Shown here: positions 46,658 to 58,100 of the stretch, in pieces
Layout: the number at the start of each line of letters is the position of its first letter
How positions within the stretch are numbered: the first letter of the stretch is position 1
NCBI GenBank assembly: GCA_017607445.1
Contig: JAEVHH010000001.1
Coordinates: 1,860,001-1,924,000, forward strand
Source of the DNA: Histoplasma ohiense
Taxonomy: Eukaryota; Ascomycota; Eurotiomycetes; Onygenales; Ajellomycetaceae
Reading direction: 5' to 3'
DNA: 64,000 bases
Notes under the pieces: generated by a model
The model's input: only the letters and a program-made list of their open reading frames with translations
What the model was told of the DNA's origin: nothing
Databases searched by the model: none
Made by a program: the position numbers and the translations under genes

Positions 46658-47513
46658 GGCAAATTTCGTTCGTCATTTTTTATTTATTCTATGCGTGCCA
46701 GACCATGATGGGACGGCCTGGCCGGTGCTTTTTATTTGTCTTGAAATGGATTATTCTCTTCTGTGCTTTGTTTACACCAACATCACAGCGGCGTACAATT
46801 TTTCGCAGAGGAAAGCTATATGATGGAATTCTTTGGAGGATGGGAATCTAGGCGTTTTACAGGAATGTCTGGTTTATATATTCTAGGAAAGGGGGTTCAA
46901 TGGAGTGATATTGAAAAGAAGAACTCTATCAAACCTTCAGCCGGTTGGAATAGTAGGCCACTCTTTATAGGACTATAATTATCAGGCCAGGACGAATTGA
47001 GAGCATCACGAATTGTGAACTGGGAGCGATCACCACTCGAATCCAAAGTTAGATATCCGTGGATATTCTGGGCAAAGCAATATTGCTCACATTATGAATA
47101 ATAAATCAAGACATTTTTCCCGGGACCAATTCCGGCTGTTCAAACCCATTCATCGGATGATCCGCTAAAGGCCAAAAAACTTGCGGAAACTCATCAACTT
47201 GCCTATCATCCAATTTAACAAATCGTTCACCAGAATCGCTTATTAGAATATCTAAAAAACACTATGACGGGTTCTTAATAGGTAATCTCTTCCCCCGCCT
47301 TTTATTAAGAATCTCAGGGGTAGCAGCGGTGATTGTAGAGTGGAATTGTTAAGAAAGTGGGAAGAAACGGCATCTAAATGCTACCAAACGCATTGGGGAT
47401 GATGTAAATGGGAAAACATATCATTCAATGGATATAAAGGGGGAATATGAAAACTCAAAATAAAAAATAGAACTAGTGAGTGAAAATCCTCAAGAATTGC
47501 TCTCCAAGATTTG
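46658..47513. other. convergent intergenic region cyp8 / DeSI-Trx-PUL gene
   Basis: AT-leaning 3'-to-3' spacer. No gene, tRNA or repeat recognised. Confidence 0.5.
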
Positions 47514-49513
47514 TTAACGTGTGATCAACCCATTCCCAAGGAGTTCTCCTATTTCTTTAAGAAGGGGCTCTTCCGCAAGAGCACTCACTTTCTCTTTCTC
47601 TTTGACAATCCCCTGAGCTTCCATCACTCTACACAAGTCCAGGACTTCTCCATCAATAGGAGCAAGATGTACAAATAGGCCCAGCGATAATAGATGGCCA
47701 TGGAGACTCTCAACACTCTCAGTCTCCATCCTGATAGCTTCAAGAACCGACGCGACCAGTTCCACCTGGTCTGCCTCCGACAGCCGATCTGGCGCATTGC
47801 CCAGTCTCTCGTTGTGGTTAAACGCCGCAAGATTATACATAAAGGATGCGCCAGCTGCGCGCAGACTGACGTGTTGGGCAAGGAGGGAGAACGTGGCAAT
47901 TTTTATGCATGCCTCGCGAAGGATGCTGTGGGATACTATTTGATCTAGATATAGGGGCGATGTGAAGAGGTTGCAAGCCAGCTGCGTCATCACGAGTTGC
48001 TGGCTGTAAGGGTAATTGGACAGATCGCTGGTTCCTCCAAGCAAAGTCAACAGAGAGTGGTGCGCGTCTTCCTCTGCGAAGAAACCACTGACGCGGGGGT
48101 CAGAAAATGCAGCGCGAACTAAATCGATTACCGCAAAATGAACGCCTTGCGGGAGAGAAAGGAATTTCGATTTGATGAAGTCTTGGAGCAATGAGAGGTT
48201 TGGGAGCGCAGGGACTGCTGGTCCACCGCTATCTCTTGACTTGATGAACTTGACCAAGTCCTGAAGGGAGGGTTCGTCACCTGCTGAGCCGAGTTTTTGG
48301 GTCAGTTTATCTAGTGGGGGAGTCTTCTTGTAAAGCACGTAGGAGCCAACGGGGCGTTCTAAATTCGGTAGCCTTAGTCGTCTATGCGGATGAGGCGGCC
48401 AAGCCATGTCAATAAGAAGTCGGACGTTTCCACGTAGTTCACCTTCGTTTGCTCCACTCCATTCGTTTTCCTTCTTCCCTTTTAGAAAGGTCATGAAAGT
48501 TGGCGTCGCCCTGATACCGTATTTTGTGGAGACATCGAAAGCGCGAGATATATCCACCTTGATAAGAATAGCTTTATCACCGGCTTCTTCGGCAAGTTCG
48601 TCGTACACTGGATACATTACTTTGCACGGCGGACATTTTGCAGATGTGAAAAAGATCACTGCGCACGAGGAGTTTGCAGAGGCTAGGAGCTCCTCTACTT
48701 CTCGACTGGTTGTCGCGTTACGAACATATCCTTCCTGGACAGGGTGCGAAGGCTTGGGGTACCCAGCAATCGGCCTTGTAGCCCCATTTGCTCCAACGGT
48801 GGGAGGTTGGATTGCGGCAACAGGGTGAGGTCTTTCTGGGCCTTGGGTTGCTCCGCGAAGCATACCATCAATATATGGTCTCATCATTTGGCCAAAGGGT
48901 GTGCTAAGAAAGGTCTCAGGGAGATTTCTGATATGGTCAGGGATACCCTTTCCAACTAGAAATGTGGAGAGATCATGCGTAAAATTATTACAGTTGCGGA
49001 GGAAAAGATCGTAGGACTAGTGTGCATTTCGATATAAGCGTTCGCCGTGCCTCAGATTGATTCGTGATACATGTAATTCATTTCAGATATTATGGAGGGG
49101 CAAAGTGGGGAGCGCACATACGTCTTCCGTGTAAACTGCCGCCAAAGACTCCATGTACTCAACTATCACTTCAATCGGAAGCTGAGAGGTGCCCATGTGG
49201 ATCCGCTCAATGGGCTCCCCATGATGGGTTGTTCCAGGGGCCGCTTGTTGAACGCCTCTACCGAAGAAGTATTCCACTCCCCCAAATACTAGTGAAGTGT
49301 GATAAATCGCATCTATCTGGGTACCAGTTATAGCAAATGAAAGCTATCGCGGGTCATTAGTTGCTGGATATGAGAACTAGAGATGGTGCTCGGGTATACG
49401 GACTTGTCGAGCGAGGCCCTGGTGCATTTCTTGTGAGCTGATGGTATAACAAACCAATGGTTGGGGGTATAACCCACCTTGGAGATATCATAAATGCACA
49501 ACACAACGTCCAT
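47514..49513 (-). CDS. PPPDE (DeSI) - thioredoxin - PUL domain protein
   Basis: Exons 49478..49513, 49404..49418, 49122..49343 and 47514..49016 give 591 residues. The N-terminal PPPDE/DeSI papain-fold peptidase begins 'MDVVLCIYDISKGLARQ' and shows the catalytic His (about residue 32, 'AIYHTSLVFGG') and Cys (about residue 100, 'LFLRNCNNFTHDL'). DeSI proteins remove SUMO or ubiquitin. A thioredoxin domain follows, with active site CPPC at about residues 219 to 222 ('FTSAKCPPCKVMYPVYDELA') and the cis-Pro in 'IRATPTFM'. The C-terminal about 250 residues are a helical PUL domain, which in Doa1/PLAA binds Cdc48. The combination suggests a Cdc48-linked, redox-capable deconjugating enzyme; this is inference. 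Exon 2 is 15 bp, and its intron starts GTCCGT, a weak donor demanded by the frame. Confidence 0.88.
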
Positions 49514-49903
49514 CTTCTCTCGGGGTAGGGCAATGCGATTGTATCCCGCAGTGCCAGCAGGAGAAGTGGTTTCAGGTGAATAGTAGTGGAGCAGTCAGGG
49601 TTTGGGACGATGATGTTTTAATTATATCCAGCGTGAAAGAGCTCAATAAGATTTCAAGAGCAAAGAATGGATATGTCTTCTTCGCATATATGCAATATTT
49701 GAATATCCCAGGCTACCATCTTGCATGCGTCAACCTGCAAGCTCAGGGCATTGTAATGATGAGGGATTACAATCATCAATGCGTCCTGCGCCAAGCCCGA
49801 CGTCACCACCCGCCGCAAAAAGCTCTGGAGCTTGCATGAAATATAGCCAACTCCGTCGTCTCCTTAACGCCATATTCCCCGTTGCGATTTTGATATATTG
49901 AAT
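49514..49903. promoter_or_regulatory. bidirectional promoter, DeSI-Trx-PUL / EF-hand gene
   Basis: 390 bp between divergent starts. No factor site is assignable. Confidence 0.45.
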
Positions 49904-50659
49904 ATGGTAAGTTACCAACAATCAGTCTATTGATATCCTGTTTTATGTTAACTCCTAACTAACCAACCAATCAACAATAACCAACCGCCACAGCCACCAA
50001 AACGGTCCTCCACGGGTCCCAAAGAGAAGCGAACACGTCAGTCTAAACTCGCCAAAGAGAACGGTATAACCGGCGATGAAGAAGCGGAAATCAAAGAAGC
50101 GTTCCATCTCTTCTCTACAAAAAGCGACGACTATCCTTCAGAGAAGGAAGGCGTAATTAAAACCCAAGATGTTCGGCACGCGATGATGTATGCATATATT
50201 CACGGACAACTACCCCACTCTTCTCCCATTCAGCCCACCATTACTTATGCAGTGCAATAAGCCTTCCTAACTCATAAAAATCAAAATACACCCAGAGCCC
50301 TCGGCATCTCACCCACAGACCAAAAAGAACTAGCCTCCATCCTCTCCGCGGTCGACCCCACCGCCACCGGCTTTGTCCCGTACGAACCATTCCTCTCCGT
50401 CTGCGCACTGAAGCTGCACTCTCGCGATGAAGACGCCATCTTTGCTGAAGTCGAGCATGCGTATAAACTGTTCACGCGCGGGACCGCGGGGCCCATATCT
50501 GTGGCACATTTAAGGAGGGTGGCGAGGGATTTGAAGGAGGATGTCAGTGAGGAGCTGTTGAGGGACATGGTGAGAGAGGCCAACGGTGGGGATGGATTGC
50601 ATGCCGGTGTCTCGTTGGAGCAGTTTAGGGAGGTCATGGTGAGGGCGGGGGTGTTTTGA
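49904..50659 (+). CDS. EF-hand (calmodulin/centrin-like) protein
   Basis: Exons 49904..49906, 49994..50187 and 50296..50659 give 186 residues. Exon 1 appears to be the start codon alone: ATG directly followed by GTAAGT. Joined to exon 2 it gives 'MPPKRSSTGPKEKRTRQSKL', which fits the basic N-terminus of fungal homologues as I recall them. EF-hand-like helices follow: 'EEAEIKEAFHLFSTKSDDYP', 'DQKELASILSAVDPTATGFV', 'EVEHAYKLFTRGTAGPISVA' and 'EEQ'-type 'GVSLEQFREVMVRAGVF'. Only the second loop (D-x-T-x-T-G-x-V) approaches a calcium-binding loop, so calcium affinity is doubtful. Intron 2 is 108 bp. The role is unknown. If the 3-bp exon is wrong, the gene must use another upstream exon, because exon 2 has no suitable Met before the EF-hands. 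Confidence 0.75.
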
Positions 50660-51383
50660 GGACGAGATAGGGATCGGGAAGGGGGTTGGCGTTGGGATTC
50701 CTTACCTTGGTGGTTTCTTCCATTTGAACCGTGTATTCTTAAGATGTTCCCCAGCAAAGGCGTTCAGGATGATATCAATGATATTTGGATTGCACAGCAA
50801 ACATCCATAAATAGGATAATTAGCAATATATGAATTAGCTGGTAGGTAGGGCATACAAGGGCATTTTACAAGACAACTCCACCCACCCTCTGCAAAACCA
50901 ACATAACCATCGTGGTTCATGCAATGTAAAGTAAGAACTCAACTGGCACATATCTAGCTGGGACCATCCATTTCACCTCCATCAAGCTAGAAATCCTCCC
51001 AAAAAGTAGGAAAAGATGACAAAGAAAATCGGACGAGAAACAAGAATCAAGACGCCGAATCAATGGCCGTAAGCAAATGAACATGACGAGTCCGACTTCT
51101 ATTCCATCCCATGGTATTTAAAACGCATGCAGAAAAACAAAAAGAAGAGGGCGGGGTAGAGAAAGAAAGAATGAATGAAAAAAAAGGAGGGAAATGTACA
51201 TTAGAAAGTCTAGCGGGATACACCAGCACCATTCCCGTCTCCCCCAATACAGTACAAACCATAATAATCAAAGCTCCACTTAACCACCGGAACCTAAGTC
51301 TCCTTGCTAGTTATCAATGACATACATACAACGCCGAGTAATAAAATAGAACACTAAAATGGGGTTTGCTTGTTCATGATTCA
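50660..51383. other. convergent intergenic region EF-hand gene / ubp1
   Basis: 3'-to-3' spacer with A-rich patches near 51130..51200. No feature recognised. Confidence 0.5.
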
Positions 51384-53588
51384 TTACAATGCCTTGACCA
51401 TTGAAGGGCCAGTGTCCACGTTGGAATGGGTCACCTGGTTACCTTCAAATGGTGTCGCGGCCGTCTTCATAGTTGGGGCAGGCTGAATTTTATCAGCCAC
51501 AACAGAGTGGTTTTCATTGGAAAATGACGAGGAGGTCGATGTATCAGAGAGGTCAGAATCCGGCGAATAATGGCCAGTCACAGAGCCAGTTGATGTTCCA
51601 GAAGACTCTGGTCGAATTTCCGTTTTATCCGTCTTATCAAGTTCAACGTCACCCGAGCGTAGGATTCCGCCTGCTTCTCCTTGAGAATTGAACGAAATAT
51701 CCTTGAGGGAGATGTCTTCTTGCCCAGGTTGTTTCTCATCCACAGATCCAGTTGGTGCATAACGCGGTTGCTCGACACACTCGTAAAACAACATGAATAC
51801 ACCGCCCTGAGAAAGAACATTTTTCTCACTAACTAGACTGACATCTTCATCACTGAGCCTGAACCAGCGCTCTGCGACCTCCTTCTCCCCGTCCGCATCT
51901 ATGACAGCTTGTGGAACAGTAGCCGGGAATGACTCGACTGAATACTTTCTATAACAAATGTAGTGTCCATTCTCATGTCGCCCATAATGAGTTATCACAG
52001 CCCGCAGCTCGTAGCGTCTGTGTGGAATATTTGTGTTGGTTCCAGGGCGAGAAAGCATGGATTTTGAAGGATCCATACACCAAGATTCTATCTCATCGTT
52101 TTTCACCGCCGATTTAGACCCCAAACACCATTCATCAAGATCTAAAATCCTCGGGAACCTTACATCAGCATAATTCTTTCTGAGAATGCCCGTTATTTCG
52201 TCGAATACACTCCGGTTCACGTGGATAACAAGGGACTTTGGTGCTCTTGCAATGACTGCTTGTCTTGATTTGGTGGACGAAACACGATTCCGGGCGGGAA
52301 TATGGCACTTCTCAGATAATGTCTTTTCAGAGAAGTCATCATTCTCAAGAGCTTTCTGGACAACCTTTAATCTTGTTTCCGCGGAACTTCGTAAAGCTTC
52401 CGTCAACCGAGGTGTGCTGGCTCCCTCTTCGAGCTCCGCATCCGAATTAATCTGTTGCAACAGCTGCCCCAGCTGACCTTCAGTTCGTAGAAGTGTACAT
52501 TTAGCGCATTCAACACCCTCAATAGCTTCCAAAGTGGTATATTCGTCCAAGCATTCTCGAATATCGTACTCCCAGTTAGAACCCAGGGACACTGTCAGAC
52601 AGTTAAAGGGAATAACTGAAAGTCCTTCTGTCCATCCACATCTCATACATCCAACGCGTTGAGCAAGGAGACCCTCAAGCGGGTTGAGGAGAGTACTGCG
52701 TTTGTACTCTCCATCCCTAGGGGGCTTGTGTTCATCGTTGATCTGTCTTGTTTCATATGGTGGAACGGGACCACCCCTGTGGTTATTGCGCTCCGCATCA
52801 ACAAATCTAAGTCCCACATCGCTTGTTAAACCCTTAGAAGCACGGCGAATTTCTTTGTCTACTTGGTCAATCACTTTCGAAAAGTATTCTTGCGCATCTT
52901 GTTGTTGCCAACTGCTCATTGACTTCAGTTCCGGAGGCGTCCATAGCTTTCGACCTCCATATGAGGGGCTATTCAGTTTGTCTATGATTGCTTTTAGCGC
53001 AAGATGAGTATAAAAGGGATCACGGTCCCCTAACTCGCGAAGGTTTTCTTCCAAAAACTTATCCAATGCACGAAGCGAAGCGAATCCCTGGATTATGCTA
53101 TTTTGATAGCACGAGTTATCCCAATTGCCAAGTCCTGGAGGGCAAGCTTCCTTGAGGCCTAGAAAGGCTTGCCCGATTCCCGAGAGGCTCCTTCCCCGCG
53201 GAAGTGTTGTGAGCAACGAATTCGCATCCAAACCCAGGATCCTCTGCATTGCAACGCTTTTTGCGGAGTGTAGAGCTTCACGTGTCAACGAGGGTGCGGC
53301 CAACTCAGTATCCTCGTCAAAAGCTGCTCCCTTATCTAAAGCAAAAATGATGCGTGATGGAGTAATGAAGACGATGATGTTCCAAACAGTTTGGAGGAGG
53401 GTGGAAACAATGAGGTCAAGGTACTTGAAAATATAGTAGCCCAAAAGCAAGGACACTACAAAGCACACTATCTTCGTTTGGGCAGGTATCCATTCGCCGA
53501 AGCGGTCATCGCGATAGCTATCCTTCAGCGGCCTAGTGTAAAGGTGATGGTGATGATTGTGAGAGGAGAAATCCGAGGTGCCGGGCAT
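51384..53588 (-). CDS. ubp1: membrane-anchored ubiquitin-specific protease Ubp1
   Basis: Single exon, 734 residues from the ATG at 53588. The N-terminus has a His cluster and then hydrophobic spans at about residues 39 to 80 ('IVCFVVSLLLGYYIFKYLDL'), matching the membrane anchor of yeast Ubp1 and its relative USP30. The catalytic Cys box is 'GLGNWDNSCYQNSIIQGFAS' (Cys at about residue 160). The His box is 'ITHYGRHENGHYICYRK'. Paired CxxC motifs ('GCMRCGW' and 'ECAKCTL') form the zinc-ribbon insertion typical of USPs. It deubiquitinates membrane-proximal substrates. The C-terminal about 120 residues are Ser/Thr/Asp-rich and probably disordered. Divergent to alb1 across 397 bp. Confidence 0.9.
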   Translation of the reverse strand: MPGTSDFSSHNHHHHLYTRPLKDSYRDDRFGEWIPAQTKIVCFVVSLLLGYYIFKYLDLIVSTLLQTVWNIIVFITPSRIIFALDKGAAFDEDTELAAPSLTREALHSAKSVAMQRILGLDANSLLTTLPRGRSLSGIGQAFLGLKEACPPGLGNWDNSCYQNSIIQGFASLRALDKFLEENLRELGDRDPFYTHLALKAIIDKLNSPSYGGRKLWTPPELKSMSSWQQQDAQEYFSKVIDQVDKEIRRASKGLTSDVGLRFVDAERNNHRGGPVPPYETRQINDEHKPPRDGEYKRSTLLNPLEGLLAQRVGCMRCGWTEGLSVIPFNCLTVSLGSNWEYDIRECLDEYTTLEAIEGVECAKCTLLRTEGQLGQLLQQINSDAELEEGASTPRLTEALRSSAETRLKVVQKALENDDFSEKTLSEKCHIPARNRVSSTKSRQAVIARAPKSLVIHVNRSVFDEITGILRKNYADVRFPRILDLDEWCLGSKSAVKNDEIESWCMDPSKSMLSRPGTNTNIPHRRYELRAVITHYGRHENGHYICYRKYSVESFPATVPQAVIDADGEKEVAERWFRLSDEDVSLVSEKNVLSQGGVFMLFYECVEQPRYAPTGSVDEKQPGQEDISLKDISFNSQGEAGGILRSGDVELDKTDKTEIRPESSGTSTGSVTGHYSPDSDLSDTSTSSSFSNENHSVVADKIQPAPTMKTAATPFEGNQVTHSNVDTGPSMVKAL

Positions 53589-53985
53589 ATTTCGTGAGCA
53601 AGTCAAGAAGCAAGTGAAAGAGGCTAGCTCTCGGAGGCATCGGGGCTTGTCAGGGTGATCGATCAGAGAAGTCCCTAGCTATCCGCATGTTCAGGGTTGT
53701 ACTGTAAGATGGATAGCAACGGCCTTGTGAATCTCTGGTGTGTGCGGAGTATCGAGAACTGAGGAGCTCAAGTTGATATTGATGTTCAAGGGATTCTGGC
53801 CACAGGTGGGCGAGATCCCGCTAGCTCCATTTTGGACTAGTGGAACCTGCACACCTTGTCGCTTTTCCCCGCTGGGAATTTTCAAAATGTCCAACTCCAA
53901 GAATCCTGGACAGCGAAGAAATTTCCTCCTAGTGATAGTTGTGTGATTCAATGTAACAAATCATACCCCCTACATCCGCGCAGTC
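53589..53985. promoter_or_regulatory. bidirectional promoter of ubp1 and alb1
   Basis: 397 bp between divergent starts. No motif assigned. Confidence 0.45.
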
Positions 53986-54664
53986 ATGGCAAAGACCGCG
54001 AAAGTGAAGGCAAAAGTTTCCTGTACGTATTATTACCCTACGCAGCCTATATTCGCAACCACACATTCTCACCGATAAAATCCAATTTTTGAAGCGAAAT
54101 CCATGCATTCAAGAGCGACAAAGCGAGCCGTGTCTCCGACAAATGAATCACTATTGAAGTTCGTTCCCAGAACAGAGCCTATCCCGACAGTCAAGCCACA
54201 TATCCTATCTGCACAGCATAATGCCGGTATTACGAAAAAGTCCAAATCCAAGCAGATCACCCGTGCCCAGCGGAAGCGGCAAGAAAAAGGCCTGGAACGT
54301 GCAGAATTGATTATGGATAGAACAGAAAAGAAAATGGCCAAAAGCATGGGCAAGGCGAAGGTTGTCAAAGAGCGAAGAGTGAGGATATTTCTTCCCTTTC
54401 CTGTCCTATTCTATTATTTGGTGGTCAATAAAACTAATGGACATCCAGTCCACGTGGGATGACATGAATCGTAAAGCTCTTGCTGTACTTGGCAAGGTGG
54501 TCTCAGGAGGGGATGTGGACGGTGCTGAGGCGATGGACGAAGACGCTGAACCGAATGAGGCGCGTACACCACCAGTAACGACGATTTCTCAGTCTTCGGT
54601 GCAATCACAACAGGCAGCACCTCTCCAAAAGTTTGAATTTGAGGAAGATGGAGAAATCACTTGA
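53986..54664 (+). CDS. alb1: 60S biogenesis factor Alb1
   Basis: Exons 53986..54022, 54095..54378 and 54449..54664 give 178 residues, consistent with Alb1. The start 'MAKTAKVKAK' and 'HSRATKRAVSPT' are family hallmarks. A Lys/Arg-rich middle ('GITKKSKSKQITRAQRKRQE', 'AELIMDRTEKKMAKSMGKAK') is followed by 'STWDDMNRKALAVLGKV' and an acidic tail ending 'KFEFEEDGEIT'. Alb1 binds Arx1 on nuclear pre-60S particles and is recycled after export. It converges on vps16 with only 97 bp between stop codons, so the 3' UTRs probably overlap. Confidence 0.85.
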
Positions 54665-54761
54665 ATGGGAATCTATGGTATCTGACATATCGAACAAAGA
54701 GAATTAAAAGATGTGGAAAAAGGAAAGAAGAGTACGGCATCCGACCGAGCGGGGCCCATTT

Positions 54762-57691
54762 CTATTTCTTCGGCCTCAACTGGTTGATCATTCGGTCGAT
54801 TTCACCCACCGCTGAACCGGATGCTTTCTTTCTGAGCAATTCCAGGCTGTTGACGTCATTGGCCTTGAGGGCCTCTTCACCAGCCTTGACAACCATTCCG
54901 CACTTCACCCACATTTCGATTCTCTCTGCTATCGACAAATTGGTGCATTTGGGGATAAACATTGAGGCGATCTTGGTATTTCCGGCGCTTAGAATTTCAT
55001 TGTAAAATGGCTAGGGTGACCTGCGTTAGCATTGACTCCGACATATAGATATTAACGAATGAATGAATATAGAACCATGAACAAGAACATGAAAACTGGG
55101 GAACAAGGCATGCAAAATTTACCTCCCATCCAATTGGAGACTTTTTGGGCTTGGCAAGTTCCTCAAGCTCACCCCAATCTCGTTTGGCTATCAAGGCCCT
55201 CAATCTCACCCACCAGAACGTCTTCTCTGGTACTTTGAATTCACTCTGGATTTTGTTGGCGCGTTTCCCATACCCAGATTTTATTAGCCTGTACATGGTT
55301 TCATTTATACTGAGGCCAACAAATTCACTGCTGCCATCCCCAACATCCTTGTCCAGTCCATCTTGGATTTTCAACAGTTGCGCAGCTTCCGTCAATGACT
55401 TCTGATGCGATTGCGCGCTCGCATCCTTGGAATCGACCAATAATTTAGACGCTAATCGTAGCTTATCTGCCATAGCTTGTGGGTCAGATTGAGCGATTGC
55501 ATCTCTCAAAAGTAGATTAGACCCATCAACCGGGCGATCATCCTGATAATACAAGTCTTTGAGTAATTCCACATCTTGAGATCTTGCAGATGTCTCCACG
55601 AGCGCGGAGGCAACTGGGCGAGAATTGATGGTCCGGAAAAAGCTTGCGAGTGGAAGTTTCCGTTTGAGCTGTAACAGGACGAAATATATTAGATCCGTAT
55701 CGCCACTTTCTAAGGCCTTGTCCAAAGCGAGATTATCTTCTTCCATCTTCAAGAGCAGAGGCACCTGCCTTCCCGCACGTGGCTCGAAATTAAGTAGTTG
55801 GGTAGCCAAATGTCCTCGACCTTCGTCATAGGCTGATTGTGCTATTGATTCAAATGATATTCCTCGCTTCCCCCGAAGTTTCTCTGCCACCAAATGGCAA
55901 ATAGTATCATCATCTTCCGCGGAAGTCTTGACCTTTTGGCTGGCCCAGTGGACATAGATTTTATCTGTTGGGAGGCGGAGATATTCGGAAACGCGGATTG
56001 CAAGAAGATATTCGTGGCGGTGGATCAGTCGATCAATCAACTTGTCCGGGGTCAGGCGGAGATATTGTTCATATGAGATAGGGATACCGATCCGGTAGTC
56101 ACGGACGGCATTGAGCACACGTAGACGCTCGCACATATCGACAAAGTCATCACTATTATAAAGATCAATTACTGACTTTCCGAACGATGCCGCTTTAAGG
56201 AGCTGCTTTTGCCAATGGGTATTAAATTCGTGGCCCGCTGCCTTTACACAGGTATCGACTGCTTCAAGAAGCTTAGTGCGGATGTGCTGGATGTTCTCGT
56301 CGGCCTTCGGGGATTTCCTTTCAAGTAGGCCAACTGAATCGAGGAGAATCGAGGCAGGAGACGTTGAACCTAACTTGAACACTTCTTCCGTAACATCTAT
56401 GGATAAAATTAGCAGCTAATCGCCTTCTGTAATGTACCATAGGAACATACCCGGAACTTTGTGAAGAAATTCACACGCGTCATTAGTGAGCAACCTCACG
56501 CCGTCAAAATCTGGAATTACATGGACACGGCCATCGTAGAAATACCTCAACAGATGTCAGCTGTATAAGTCGCGTTAAAAGGAAAAAAAAAAGAAAGAAA
56601 GAGGGAGGGAGAGAAATGGGAACGCCAACCTCACTGCAGCCCCGTTAGGGCCGACCATGTGGACTTCATCCTCCCAAGAGAGCACAACAGAATCATTGCC
56701 ACACCACACCACGTTGTTTGGGGGCGTTCTCGCCCCAGAGTGATATTCACTGAGCTTGTTTTGGAAGTCGCTACTTATAACCCAGACTCTGCCATCGCCA
56801 GTATACAAGGCAACAAATCGCCCATTGGGGGATACACTGACATGTTTAAAGGGGCCGTTTTGCAACATACGGTCCTCAGCATCTGTTGCGTCTACAACAT
56901 AGATCGTCTGATCCACCGCAAGGAGAACCTCGACTGAACGCGAGAGCGTGTAATTGGGAGGAATCAATGACCATGAGGAAATTTCCCCTTCAGGGGTTGA
57001 TGCGAGCAATTTAGGCCGTGGCTCATCATAGTGAGAGACAGCAATGAATTGATTGTTATTCAAGAGAGCAACGAAGCCGTCCGACCAAAAACGGCAGGAT
57101 TTCACTCCGTGTTCTTCTGCCACCTAAGTTAAAAATTAGCAAAAGTCACAGATAAGGCTGGCTTGACACATGCCATACAGTTCCTAGAGAAAACGGCACA
57201 AAGTCCGCATGTAGACCATAGTAACATCGCACGGTGCCATCTTGGGTTACTACAAGTAGTTTCTCATCGTCTGACCAGCCCAAGCCTCGGATTGACCCAT
57301 GTTCCCACTAACACCAGATATTAGTATAGATAGCTCAAACCGGATAGGTAAGTAGAATGTTATAGCAAACATTAATTTGACTGATTCGTTTGCCAGAGCA
57401 GGAATAAATATCAATAGATGATTTTGCTGTCTCTGCATCTCTATATCTCTGGAGTTTGCTCTCATCGCGGTAAAGAGCTGCGGGTTTTATTAGAAAATAG
57501 AACAAGAAATATAATCAAGTTATGAAATTTGTGGAAGTAAATTTACCTATAGCACCTCCATACGGAGCTCCAGCAACAATGAAATTTTCCAACTCGAGCT
57601 CCTCGTCAAAGACAGCATCGTATATTCGGACCTTTCGGTAGAATTGGTCGCCCACTCGCTCCCAGTCTGCCAGAGGGTTTGTTGGAGCCAT
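54762..57691 (-). CDS. vps16: HOPS/CORVET core subunit Vps16
   Basis: Seven exons: 57547..57691, 57371..57477, 57179..57307, 56630..57123, 56451..56545, 55123..56396 and 54762..55010; 830 residues, the normal Vps16 length. The N-terminal beta-propeller begins 'MAPTNPLADWERVGDQFYRK' and includes 'WEHGSIRGLGWSDDEKLLVV' and 'GRFVALYTGDGRVWVISSDF'. The alpha-solenoid C-terminal half includes 'LRVLNAVRDYRIGIPISYEQ', 'HWASQKVK' and 'GNTKIASMFIPKCTNLSIAE'. Vps16 pairs with Vps33 in the tethering complexes that fuse endosomes with vacuoles. All six introns are GT-AG (54 to 112 bp); the donor GTTTGC after exon 2 and GTTGGC after exon 4 are weak but required by the frame. Divergent to the Mg-chelatase-like gene. 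Confidence 0.92.
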
Positions 57692-58100
57692 ACGGATTCC
57701 AACGCTGGCGTCAAATGATGAACAGTTTTGTCATTTCAAAGAAAGTCTCTTATATTCGAAAATTGAAATTGGGGTTTAATGTTTAATTATAACATAGCAT
57801 GTCGTATATCTGGTTACATACAAGTAAAACAGGCACCCGGACATGGAGATTATCGAGCTTTCCCATTTTGGTACGCATTACATAACTGATGATACGGCTG
57901 AATACCCTCGTAAAGTAATCCGCCCTACCAGAGGATGTAAGTTACGATACTACTAATACAGGGGACATGTGACTGCCCACGATGTCCACTCACCTGCAAC
58001 CAACCAACCAACCAACCAAGCGAGATGGATGCTCTCGTCCGATGTTGACAGCATGTTGTTTGTTTGAAATTAACGCCTTAGGGATTAGTCCTTTTATGCA
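57692..58100. promoter_or_regulatory. bidirectional promoter of vps16 and chelatase-like gene
   Basis: 409 bp between divergent starts. Contains a short (CCAA)n tract at 57997..58019. No factor site assigned. Confidence 0.45.
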
